Below are positions 45,049 to 52,422 of a DNA stretch of 64,000 bases, piece by piece. This stretch comes from Roseburia sp. 1XD42-69 (lineage in GTDB: Bacteria > Bacillota > Clostridia > Lachnospirales > Lachnospiraceae): NCBI RefSeq assembly GCF_003612565.1, contig NZ_RAZG01000004.1, forward strand, positions 62,001 through 126,000, in the 5' to 3' direction. Each line of letters opens with the position of its first letter. The first letter of the stretch is position 1. The notes under the pieces were generated by a model, which did no database searches, was not told the origin of the DNA, and saw nothing but the letters and a program-made list of their open reading frames with translations. Made by a program: the position numbers and the translations under genes.

Positions 45049-45227
45049 AAGGTTCAGGTATCAGATCAGGAAACCAGTCTTGAAAACGGTATGGCCTTTA
45101 GGAGTTATTTCTTCGCCTGCATTCCCAGGTTTTGCTGGAGGTTCTGAAAAATGGATTGGTTTTGTATGAAAGGAATGATACCCGTACAGATATTTTTCGT
45201 GAGGATTATAAAATGCTGTTTTACAAT
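45049..45227 (+). other. 179-base debris between TPR-like gene and IS66 end
   Basis: No gene. One open segment (about 45115-45225) reads LLEVLKNGLVLYERND, similar to the end of a MNT-type nucleotidyltransferase, cut by the IS66 terminus at 45228. The match is short and not relied on. Confidence 0.3.
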
Positions 45228-45346
45228 GTAAGCGCTCAATAACTGAGTGCCTTATATCCTATTAAGATCCATGAGATAATGATTCCAAACAACTGTATAG
45301 TGTTGCTCGTTATAGTTGTGCATAGTAATGCTAGTCGGAGGTGTCT

Positions 45347-45493
45347 ATGGATCAAGTTACTAAAGTTCGTAAATGTCTAAATCGAGAGGAATGGAAATTT
45401 CTCATTAAGGAATGCCGGTCCAGCGGCATGACGGTTACAGCCTGGTGTAAGCTGAACGGTATTTGTGAGCAAACATACGTAAGCGCCAAATAA
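45347..45493 (+). pseudogene. tnpA: IS66 TnpA (OrfA), N-terminal fragment
   Basis: ATG 45347 follows CGGAGGTGTCT. The first 40 residues (LNREEWKFLIKECRSSGMTVTAWCKLNGI) match the IS66 OrfA helix-turn-helix start, ending at GICEQTY where the second IS66 end at 45479 enters. The gene is cut off and closes by chance at TAA 45491-45493. Confidence 0.8.
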
Positions 45494-45513
45494 TAATGCG
45501 GTCAGATATAAAA

Positions 45514-45544
45514 ATTACCCCAACCCTTTGCGAGTTGGAGTAAT
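45514..45544 (-). terminator. Rho-independent terminator of the inverted IS66 element
   Basis: Stem arms 45514-45524 and 45534-45544 (11 bases, one G-U pair, 9-base loop), directly after the tnpC stop on the - strand and followed there by TTTTTATA. It would end transcription leftward. Confidence 0.7.
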
Positions 45545-45547
45545 TCA

Positions 45548-45950
45548 CTATATTTCACATGTGATTTTTGAACGATTGGAGTTTTTCGCTCCAAGTGCAA
45601 GCTCTGCGAGCTGATCGTCTGTCATCTCTTTCGCTGGCCGATGCTCTAGAAGAAATTTCAGATATCCGTAAATGTTCAGGTCATGTGCTTTTGCTATCTC
45701 AACCATGGTATAGACCCTTTGCATGCCTGCCGCTTCTGGTAGGTGAATAGCCATACAGGATAATGGTTGGAAGACCATCTTCACCGCTGCGGAACAGCCA
45801 CATGAAAGACTGAGCCTGTCCCCGTCGGTCTTCTTCTTTCACTAGAGAAACCGAAAAGCTTTTTAGTCAGATAGTCCGCCTGTTCCTGAAGGGCTTTATC
45901 ATGACAGAAGGAAGTCCGCCGTTTTTTCTGGGCAGGATTTTTAACAAGAT
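45548..45950 (-). pseudogene. tnpC: IS66 TnpC transposase remnant with internal deletions
   Basis: Read leftward: an N-terminal piece QEQADYLTKKLFG...SSERR, then a jump into FMWLFRSGEDGLPTIILYGY from the catalytic half, then VYTMVEIAKAHDLNIYGYLKFLLEHRP, the conserved TnpC C-terminus ending at TAG 45548. Most of the roughly 500-residue transposase, including most of the catalytic DDE region, is missing and frames change between pieces. Confidence 0.75.
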
Positions 45951-45961
45951 CCAGAGATGTT

Positions 45962-46303
45962 TTATTCTGTTTTGAGCGCTTTGGGCTGGTCGATACAAAT
46001 TCCTGACATCAGCCAGCCAAACTCTCTCCAGGAGAGATCCCGAACCTCTGACTGCTTCCTTGGCCGTTGATATCCTCCCCGGACAGACAGCCGTTTATAG
46101 ATCAGGACAAAGCCATCCGGTTCATGGAACAGGGCTTTGATCCTGTCTCGTCTTCTTCCACAGAACAGGAAGAGCGCGCTGGATGCCGGATCCACCTTAA
46201 GCTGTTCTTCGATAATGGCGCAGAGGCCATCGATGGATTTGCGCATATCTGTATAGCCGCAGACAATGCAGATCTTTTCAATGCCGGATATATCACCTAA
46301 CAT
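45962..46303 (-). CDS. tnpB: IS66 TnpB (Orf2-like accessory protein)
   Basis: 113 residues, apparently intact, starting ATG (46301-46303) overlapping the tnpA stop at 46297-46299. ICIVCGYTDMRKSIDGL and ALFLFCGRRRDRIKALFHEPDGFVLIYKRL are the family signature. TnpB is an accessory protein needed for IS66 transposition, of unclear function. With both neighbours destroyed it has no evident role here. Confidence 0.85.
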   Translation of the reverse strand: MLGDISGIEKICIVCGYTDMRKSIDGLCAIIEEQLKVDPASSALFLFCGRRRDRIKALFHEPDGFVLIYKRLSVRGGYQRPRKQSEVRDLSWREFGWLMSGICIDQPKALKTE

Positions 46304-46500
46304 GAGGTCTCCCGGATTAGACGGAGTGTCTTGGCAATCAGGCCGGGACCGGCATTATTGCTGATGCGGATTGTCAAATCATTCATGGACACTTCCATCG
46401 TATATGAATTGTCAAGGTTCGTCTGATGCATCTGCGATGGTGTATGCAGTTCCGGAAGTTGACCCGGAACAATGTCAACGGGAACCAGGTATAGAAAAAA
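46297..46500 (-). pseudogene. tnpA: IS66 TnpA C-terminal fragment
   Basis: Read leftward from about 46500: VPVDIVPGQLPEL...TIRISNNAGPGLIAKTLRLIRETSC, the standard OrfA C-terminal half, ending at TAG 46297-46299. The N-terminal half and element terminus are lost at about 46500. Confidence 0.75.
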
Positions 46501-46621
46501 TTATAATTATGACAGCGCCATAGGTGTTCCTTTTGAGATGGTTTGACGGGGAATTGGAAAAGAGGATATCTTTTTTCTGTAAAACGCATTATGCACTTTT
46601 TGATGTGCTTTTCGCACATTT

Positions 46622-46651
46622 TTGCTTCTTTCATCAAATATCCTTTACAAT
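46622..46651 (+). promoter_or_regulatory. promoter of the XRE regulator
   Basis: TTGCTT (46622-46627), 18-base spacer, TACAAT (46646-46651), 26 bases before the TTG start at 46677. Confidence 0.5.
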
Positions 46652-46676
46652 GATTTTCAGGAAGGGAGGAATTGTA

Positions 46677-47057
46677 TTGGATATTGGAACACAATTACGA
46701 AATCTAATTGACCAGGAGGGAATTACTCAAAAACAGCTTGCAGAGGAACTCAACATATCTACAGCTACTTTAAATGGTTATATCCAGAACAGAAGACAGC
46801 CTGATGCTAAGATGGCCATACGCCTTGCCTCTTACTTTGACACTACAATTGATTATATCTATGGACTTAGCACATTTAAAGAGCCTCTGGCTACTCCCAT
46901 GAATGCGGAAGAGAGAAGGCTGATAAATATTTACCGGGGGATTCCTGACGAGCTGAAACCTTTGTACCTGGAAACGGGAAAGTTATTTTCCAGAACGGCA
47001 AGAAGAAAGGAGAGGGAACGGCAAAAGATACATGAGATTCATCAAGAGAATAAGTAG
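46677..47057 (+). CDS. XRE-family helix-turn-helix regulator
   Basis: 126 residues from TTG 46677, directly behind GAAGGGAGGAATTGTA; a longer in-frame opening from 46524 has an unlikely hydrophobic leader and would run through the promoter. HTH: GITQKQLAEELNISTATLNGYIQNRRQPD (about 15-43), then LASYFDTTIDYIYGL typical of the SinR/Xre type, and a basic C-terminal helix (about 100-126, Lys/Arg/Glu-rich). It may regulate itself or the neighbouring glycan genes; no operator can be proved. It separates the IS66 debris from glmS. Confidence 0.85.
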   Translation: MDIGTQLRNLIDQEGITQKQLAEELNISTATLNGYIQNRRQPDAKMAIRLASYFDTTIDYIYGLSTFKEPLATPMNAEERRLINIYRGIPDELKPLYLETGKLFSRTARRKERERQKIHEIHQENK

Positions 47058-47114
47058 GACATGATTCAGTTATAAGAGGAGATTTTTGCGAAGCAAAGTT
47101 TTAAAGATTGCCCC

Positions 47115-47156
47115 GAATGTTACTTTAAGCGGCCTTTGTCGTGAGAAGTAACATTC
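47115..47156 (+). terminator. hairpin after the XRE gene, probable terminator
   Basis: Perfect 11-base stem GAATGTTACTT (47115-47125) with AAGTAACATTC (47146-47156), 20-base loop, then TTTTATGTT. The loop is larger than usual, so termination is likely but a regulatory hairpin is possible. Confidence 0.5.
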
Positions 47157-47192
47157 TTTTATGTTCCCCGATTTGAAAATAAGGGAAATCCG

Positions 47193-47221
47193 TTGACAAA
47201 GCAGGGAAACTGTCATATTAT
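47193..47221 (+). promoter_or_regulatory. strong sigma-A promoter of glmS with about 120-base leader
   Basis: TTGACA (47193-47198), exactly 17 bases, TATTAT (47216-47221). The leader to the ATG at 47346 contains a small stem GGTGGTT/AACCATCC near 47281-47297 but no recognisable glmS ribozyme core. Confidence 0.75.
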
Positions 47222-47345
47222 AAATTACAGAATATATGTTTTTATCAAAGGGAAATCATTTCTGTCAAGAGTTTAAGTGTGGGTGGTTAAACCATCCATA
47301 TTTTTATGGTTTTGGGACATTATAAGAATATCAGGAGGCAAAATT

Positions 47346-49214
47346 ATGTGTGGAATAGTAGGATTTGTTGGGAAAAAGCAGGCGGCCCCGGTGCTCCTTG
47401 ACGGGTTGTCAAAACTGGAGTACAGAGGATATGATTCCGCAGGTCTTGCGGTGAGAAACGGGGACCAGGCAGTAGAGATTGTAAAGGCCAAGGGACGCCT
47501 GCAGTTTTTGTCGGAAAAGACTAACGGCGGCCAGGCGTTAAAAGGAACTATGGGTATCGGACATACCCGGTGGGCTACCCATGGAGAGCCCTCGGAGACA
47601 AATGCCCACCCCCATGTTTCCGGGAATATGTTTAATAATAAAGTCACAACAGACGAGTCGAATGTGGTTGGGGTACACAATGGCATTATTGAAAATTATC
47701 AGGAGTTAAAAGAAAAGCTTTTGAGACATGACTATTCTTTTTATTCCCAGACAGATACGGAAGTCATTGTAAAACTTGTGGATTACTATTATAAGAAATA
47801 TCACATTGGGCCTATTGACGCTATAGCCAAAACGATGGTAAGAGTGCGGGGCTCTTATGCCGCCGCATTTATGTTTAAGGAATATCCAGGGGAAATCTGG
47901 GTGGCAAGAAAAGATTCCCCTATGATTATCGGCGTGGAGAAAGATGCTTCCTATGTGGCTTCCGATGTCCCGGCAGTGTTAAAATACACCAGAAATGTGT
48001 ATTATATCGGCAATCAGGAGATGGCCTGCTTAAGGCAGGGCACCGTGAATTTTTACAATCTTGATGGGGATGAGATTCAGAAGGATAAAGTGGAGATTAA
48101 GTGGGATGCCGAAGCTGCGGAAAAAGGCGGATTTGAGCATTTTATGATGAAAGAGATCCACGAGCAGCCCAAAGCCATAGAGGACACCTTAAATTCTGTG
48201 ATGAAGGAAGATAAACTGGATTTCTCTGCAGTTGGGTTGTCGGAGGAGGAGATAAAAGCTATCAGCCAGATTTATATTGTGGCATGCGGCTCTGCCTGGC
48301 ACGTGGGAATGACTGCCCAGTATGTGTTGGAGGATTTGGCGAAAATCCCTGTGAGGGTGGATCTGGCAAGCGAATTCCGTTACAGAAAACCGCTGCTTGA
48401 TAAGAACGGCCTTGTGATTGTGATTTCCCAGTCCGGAGAGACGGCGGATTCCCTGGCAGCTTTAAGGGAGGCAAAGGCAAAAGGGATAAAAACTTTGGCC
48501 ATTGTAAATGTGGTGGGTTCTTCCATTGCAAGGGAGGCTGATTTTGTGTTTTATACCCTGGCAGGACCGGAAATTGCAGTGGCAACTACAAAGGCTTACA
48601 GTTCCCAGCTGATTGCTTCTTATGCCCTGGGGATGCAGTTTGGCCTGGTACGGGGAGAAATTTCACAGAAGTATTATAAAGAACTGCTGGAATCCCTAAA
48701 GACGATTCCGGAAAAAATTGAGAAAATACTGGGGGACAAGGAGCGGATTCAGTGGTTTGCAGCAAAATATGCAAATGCAAAAGACGTTTTCTTTGTGGGC
48801 AGGGGAATCGACTATGCCATTTCCCTTGAGGGAAGCTTGAAAATGAAGGAGATTTCCTATATTCATTCCGAGGCATATGCAGCAGGAGAATTGAAGCATG
48901 GGACCATCAGCCTGATAGAGGATGGGATTCTTGTCATCGGCGTACTGACCCAGAGCGAGTTGTATGAGAAGACCATCAGCAATATGGTGGAATGCCGCTC
49001 CAGGGGAGCATACTTAATGGGCCTGACGACTTACGGCCATTATGAGATAGAGGATACCGTGGACTTTACAGTTTATGTTCCCAGAGTGGATGAACATTTT
49101 GCGGCGTCATTGGCGATTATTCCCCTGCAGCTTATCGGTTATTATCTCAGTGTGGCAAAGGGACTGGATGTGGATAAGCCCAGAAATTTGGCGAAGAGCG
49201 TGACGGTGGAGTAG
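47346..49214 (+). CDS. glmS: glutamine-fructose-6-phosphate aminotransferase
   Basis: 622 residues from ATG 47346 behind AGGAGGCAAAATT; the mature N-terminal Cys2 (MCGIVGFVG) is the glutaminase nucleophile, so an upstream in-frame start would be wrong. The glutaminase domain (about 1-230) includes GIGHTRWATHGEPS and the HNGIIENY loop; two SIS domains (about 295-430, 465-600) follow, with SQSGETADS and the C-terminal PRNLAKSVTVE. It makes glucosamine-6-phosphate from fructose-6-phosphate and glutamine, the entry to UDP-GlcNAc for peptidoglycan and glycans. It is the housekeeping gene flanking the variable region. Confidence 0.97.
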   Translation: MCGIVGFVGKKQAAPVLLDGLSKLEYRGYDSAGLAVRNGDQAVEIVKAKGRLQFLSEKTNGGQALKGTMGIGHTRWATHGEPSETNAHPHVSGNMFNNKVTTDESNVVGVHNGIIENYQELKEKLLRHDYSFYSQTDTEVIVKLVDYYYKKYHIGPIDAIAKTMVRVRGSYAAAFMFKEYPGEIWVARKDSPMIIGVEKDASYVASDVPAVLKYTRNVYYIGNQEMACLRQGTVNFYNLDGDEIQKDKVEIKWDAEAAEKGGFEHFMMKEIHEQPKAIEDTLNSVMKEDKLDFSAVGLSEEEIKAISQIYIVACGSAWHVGMTAQYVLEDLAKIPVRVDLASEFRYRKPLLDKNGLVIVISQSGETADSLAALREAKAKGIKTLAIVNVVGSSIAREADFVFYTLAGPEIAVATTKAYSSQLIASYALGMQFGLVRGEISQKYYKELLESLKTIPEKIEKILGDKERIQWFAAKYANAKDVFFVGRGIDYAISLEGSLKMKEISYIHSEAYAAGELKHGTISLIEDGILVIGVLTQSELYEKTISNMVECRSRGAYLMGLTTYGHYEIEDTVDFTVYVPRVDEHFAASLAIIPLQLIGYYLSVAKGLDVDKPRNLAKSVTVE

Positions 49215-49233
49215 GAAGAGAGAGGAATAAATA

Positions 49234-50700
49234 TTGGTGGATAGATTTGAAAATGATAAAATAGAAGCTGTGATATTGGTTATATCCGGGATAGCACTTG
49301 TGGCAGGCATTGTTCTTCTGCTTTTAATTGGAAAATATAATGCACCGTCTTCAGATGATTGGGGATATTCCATTCAGACACGGGCAGTATGGGAGGATAC
49401 GCATTCTGTTATTAATGTAGTAAAAGAAGCTGTGAATACTTCAAAACATTTTTGGAATAATTGGCAGGGATTGTATTCTTCTGCATTTGTTTTGGCGTTA
49501 ATGCCAAATATTTTCAGTCAGAATGCTTATTTTATTACAGCGTTTATTACAATTGCAATTCTTTTATTAGGAAATACAGTATTTATTTGTACGTTAGGAA
49601 AGCTGGCAGGGGCAGGAAAAGTGGAAAACTGTATTGTGGCAAACATTTTAAATTATGTGACATTACAATATATGCCTTCTGCAGTCCAGGGGATTTACTG
49701 GTATAACGGAGCCATGAATTATACATTTTTCTATGGATTACTGATGCTGGTGATTTCATCTGTATTTCACTATGTATGCAAACCGGCAGGGATAAAAGAT
49801 ATATTTCGCTTGCTTGGGTTATCTTTGTCAGGGCTGATTATAGCAGGAGGAAATCATATTACGGCTTTTTTAATGCTGTTGTTTTTCTTTTTCTTTGGGC
49901 TGGCAGGAGTTTTGAAAAAAGAATTAAGATGGTTTTTTTTATTAATTCCCTTTGCGGTGACCCTGGCGGGCTTTTTAATTAACGTTTCATCTCCGGGAAC
50001 AAGAGTACGGCAGGAATATTTCACAAATCGTCCTGGAGTTTTCGGAACAATTAAATTATCCATTCAAAAGATTCTGGAATACATGAATAACTGGTTTAAT
50101 TTTAGCTTTATACTTTTACTAATTATTTTGATACCTGTTTTATTTAAAGTTGTAGTCCGGTTTTATGAAAAAACGGGATTTTCCTTTGAATATCCTCTTC
50201 TATTCGTGATTGCTTCTGTTGCATGTCTTTGTCTGATGCTTTGCCCACCCTACTATGCTATGGGTAACGCAGGAGCAGGAAGAGTAACGGATGTAGTGTT
50301 TTATGTTTTTGTTATTTTTTGTGCATTGAATGAATTTTATATTCTAGGATGGTTGTATGCAAATGGAATGGCAGACCCGGAGAGATTTATTATGTCATTT
50401 CCCCTGAAGCTGGTAAGCTTTTTGCTTTTGTTTTTTGTATCATTCTACAGCCTGCGGGATGACAGTAACTTCTATAAAGCTTTTTATGACTTGAGAACAG
50501 GTGTGGCAAAGCAATATGGGATGGAAACACAAAAACGCTATGATATGTTAAGGGAAGAAAACGTAAGAGATGTAGTTCTTGAACCTTATAGTGTAAAGCC
50601 GGAACTACTTTTCTTTGATGATGTGAAAAAAGATGTTGAAGCAAATAATAGTTTAGCGGCATGGTATGGGAAGGACAGCGTAAAGCTTAGAGAGGATTAG
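49234..50700 (+). CDS. DUF6056-type polytopic membrane protein (GT-C-like)
   Basis: 488 residues from TTG 49234 (GTG 49237 possible), after AGAGAGGAATAAATA. About eleven helices and an extracytoplasmic tail of about 60 residues. The first external loop has SSDDWGYS (about 38-45), the acidic pair typical of the family and of GT-C active sites. Expected to transfer a sugar or similar group from a polyprenyl-phosphate donor outside the cytoplasm. It starts 20 bases after glmS. Confidence 0.8.
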   Translation: MVDRFENDKIEAVILVISGIALVAGIVLLLLIGKYNAPSSDDWGYSIQTRAVWEDTHSVINVVKEAVNTSKHFWNNWQGLYSSAFVLALMPNIFSQNAYFITAFITIAILLLGNTVFICTLGKLAGAGKVENCIVANILNYVTLQYMPSAVQGIYWYNGAMNYTFFYGLLMLVISSVFHYVCKPAGIKDIFRLLGLSLSGLIIAGGNHITAFLMLLFFFFFGLAGVLKKELRWFFLLIPFAVTLAGFLINVSSPGTRVRQEYFTNRPGVFGTIKLSIQKILEYMNNWFNFSFILLLIILIPVLFKVVVRFYEKTGFSFEYPLLFVIASVACLCLMLCPPYYAMGNAGAGRVTDVVFYVFVIFCALNEFYILGWLYANGMADPERFIMSFPLKLVSFLLLFFVSFYSLRDDSNFYKAFYDLRTGVAKQYGMETQKRYDMLREENVRDVVLEPYSVKPELLFFDDVKKDVEANNSLAAWYGKDSVKLRED

Positions 50701-50755
50701 CTTTAGAAAGATAAAAATCAGTGATTACTTCTTGAATAACAACAGGTAGGAGTAT

Positions 50756-50940
50756 ATGATAAGGACAGGTATTTGTGACGATATGGAAGAAAAGCTGAAA
50801 GCCATGAATACCAGGGTTATCAGTATTAACAAGTCTTATCTGGTGGATTTACTGTATATTAAGGAATTTCGGTATAACAGGGTTAAGCTGGATAACGGAA
50901 CGGAGAACATACATGTGGAATTTCATAGAAAAAACAGCAT
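50756..50940 (+). pseudogene. response regulator remnant (receiver start fused to LytTR end)
   Basis: The first residues MIRTGICDDMEEKL are the beginning of a LytR/AgrA-type receiver domain, and after only about 17 residues the frame jumps into VISINKSYLVDLLYIKEFRYNRVKLDNGT, the C-terminal LytTR DNA-binding domain. The whole receiver body is missing, so this is an internal-deletion remnant. Its end overlaps the GtrA start at 50913. Confidence 0.7.
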
Positions 50941-51407
50941 ATATCATATTAAAGCGAAGTTTTTCCTTTGTGGGAAAAGAGCTAAGGGATGAAGCCTTTG
51001 CATCTCTTATGCAGTTTGTAAAGTTTGGCATTGTTGGGGTCAGCAATACGGTAATCAGTTATGTGATTTATGCAGCCAGCCTTTTTTCTTTTCGGCAGAT
51101 GGGGATTTTGCCTAAATCGGGATATTTAGTTTCCCAGGGAATCGCTTTTGTGTTAAGCGTACTGTGGTCTTTTTACTGGAACAACAAAGTGGTGTTTGCA
51201 GACGGGGGTGGGGAGAGAAATCTTTGGAAGGCATTGGCGAAAACCTATGTCTCTTATTCTTTTACCGGGCTTTTTTTAAACAGTATCCTTCTGGTCTTGT
51301 GGGTGCAGGTGTTTCATATTTCCGAATTTATTGCCCCAATCATTAATCTGTTAATCAGTGTGCCCCTTAATTTTCTTATGAATAAACTGTGGGCTTTTAA
51401 GGAGTAA
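50913..51407 (+). CDS. GtrA-family membrane protein (putative polyprenyl-sugar flippase)
   Basis: 164 residues, four helices. QFVKFGIVGVSNTVISYVIYAA and FYWNNKVVF are the GtrA signature, ending SVPLNFLMNKLWAF. GtrA proteins are thought to flip GtrB-made undecaprenyl-phosphate sugars; a GtrB-like GT2 is present at 55312. ATG 50913 follows CGGAGAACATAC, inside the response-regulator remnant. Confidence 0.85.
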   Translation: MWNFIEKTAYIILKRSFSFVGKELRDEAFASLMQFVKFGIVGVSNTVISYVIYAASLFSFRQMGILPKSGYLVSQGIAFVLSVLWSFYWNNKVVFADGGGERNLWKALAKTYVSYSFTGLFLNSILLVLWVQVFHISEFIAPIINLLISVPLNFLMNKLWAFKE

Positions 51408-51410
51408 AAG

Positions 51411-51439
51411 TTGCGATTCTTGTAAATTATTGGTATAAT
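51411..51439 (+). promoter_or_regulatory. promoter of the nucleotidyltransferase gene
   Basis: TTGCGA (51411-51416), 17 bases, TATAAT (51434-51439) with a TGG just before it (extended -10). It begins 4 bases after the GtrA stop and lies 33 bases before the ATG at 51472. Confidence 0.7.
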
Positions 51440-51471
51440 AAAAGAATTATAGATTTAAAGGAGATGTGATT

Positions 51472-52401
51472 ATGGCAAAAACTACATTGGTTATTATGGC
51501 AGCAGGAATTGGCAGCCGCTTTGGAGGGGGAATTAAACAGCTTACCCCGGTAGGCCCAGGGGGAGAGATTATAATGGATTATTCCATTTATGATGCCAGG
51601 GAGGCAGGGTTTGACGAGGTGATTTTCATTATCCGAAAGGATTTGGAAAAGGATTTTAAGGAGATAATCGGAGACAGGATTGAGAAGATTCTTCCTGTAA
51701 AATATGCTTTCCAGGAACTTGACGATTTGCCGGAGGGATTTGAAAAGCCAGAGGAGAGGACAAAGCCCTGGGGGACAGGCCAGGCAGTTCTTGCAATCAA
51801 AGGCCTTGTGGATAATCCTTTTGTGGTGATTAATGCAGATGATTATTACGGGAAAGAGGCTTTTGTAAAACTTCACGACTATCTCCTTGCCCACATGGAT
51901 GCAGCAGGTCAGAAAGATCCCTATGAGATTTCCATGGCAGGATTTATTTTGAAAAATACCTTGAGCGAAAATGGGGGAGTTACCAGAGGGGTTTGTCAGA
52001 CAGACGAAAGCGGCACTTTGAAAAATGTAAAAGAAACAGGGGAGATTCAGTACAGAGACGGAAAACTCATGGGAGTGGATGACGACAAAAATTCTGTGGA
52101 ATTAAATGAGGATAGTTACGTTTCCATGAACATGTGGGGCTTATATCCCTGCTTTTTGGAGGAGCTGGAGACTGGATTTAAAGAGTTTCTTTCCAATATA
52201 AAAGAGGGAGACATCAAAGCGGAGTATCTTCTTCCCAGGATTATTGATAAGATGTTAAAGGAGGGAAGGGCCAAGGTTTCTGTGTTGGAGACAAGGGATA
52301 AGTGGTTTGGAGTGACTTACCAGGAAGATAAACAGAGTGTGATGGATTCCATTCACGATTTGGTGAAAAAAGGTGTGTACAAAGAGAAATTGTTTTCTTA
52401 A
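51472..52401 (+). CDS. sugar-phosphate nucleotidyltransferase-like protein
   Basis: 309 residues from ATG 51472 behind AAAGGAGATGTGATT. The N-terminal MAAGIGSRFGGGIKQLTPVGP (about 8-28) is the NTP-binding loop of the nucleotidyltransferase fold, with VINADDYYGK (about 118-127) as the metal-binding Asp pair, and WGTGQAVLA (about 96-104) as the family conserved segment. The protein belongs to the group lacking the C-terminal hexapeptide repeats, so the product nucleotide sugar cannot be named. It has its own promoter. Confidence 0.85.
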   Translation: MAKTTLVIMAAGIGSRFGGGIKQLTPVGPGGEIIMDYSIYDAREAGFDEVIFIIRKDLEKDFKEIIGDRIEKILPVKYAFQELDDLPEGFEKPEERTKPWGTGQAVLAIKGLVDNPFVVINADDYYGKEAFVKLHDYLLAHMDAAGQKDPYEISMAGFILKNTLSENGGVTRGVCQTDESGTLKNVKETGEIQYRDGKLMGVDDDKNSVELNEDSYVSMNMWGLYPCFLEELETGFKEFLSNIKEGDIKAEYLLPRIIDKMLKEGRAKVSVLETRDKWFGVTYQEDKQSVMDSIHDLVKKGVYKEKLFS

Positions 52402-52422
52402 GAGGAATTAAAGGAGTTTGGA

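Larger units (their letters stand above)
45228..46500. mobile_element. two nested, truncated IS66-family insertion sequences
   Basis: The first element starts at 45228 with the IS66 terminal repeat GTAAGCGCTC and holds the first codons of tnpA on the + strand. At 45479 a second IS66 terminus, GTAAGCGCC, interrupts that tnpA, and everything from there to about 46500 is an IS66 in opposite orientation: a tnpC remnant, a complete tnpB and the C-terminal half of tnpA, all on the - strand. The left end of the second element is missing beyond about 46500. Neither copy can be mobile. Confidence 0.8.

Noticed and set aside
46524-46676. N-terminal extension of the XRE regulator
   Set aside because: The extension is aromatic and Cys-rich, spans the predicted promoter, and the TTG at 46677 has an ideal GGGAGG.
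47277-47345. Earlier start of glmS at 47277
   Set aside because: The enzyme needs Cys as the second residue (MCGIVG at 47346), and AGGAGG is positioned for that ATG.
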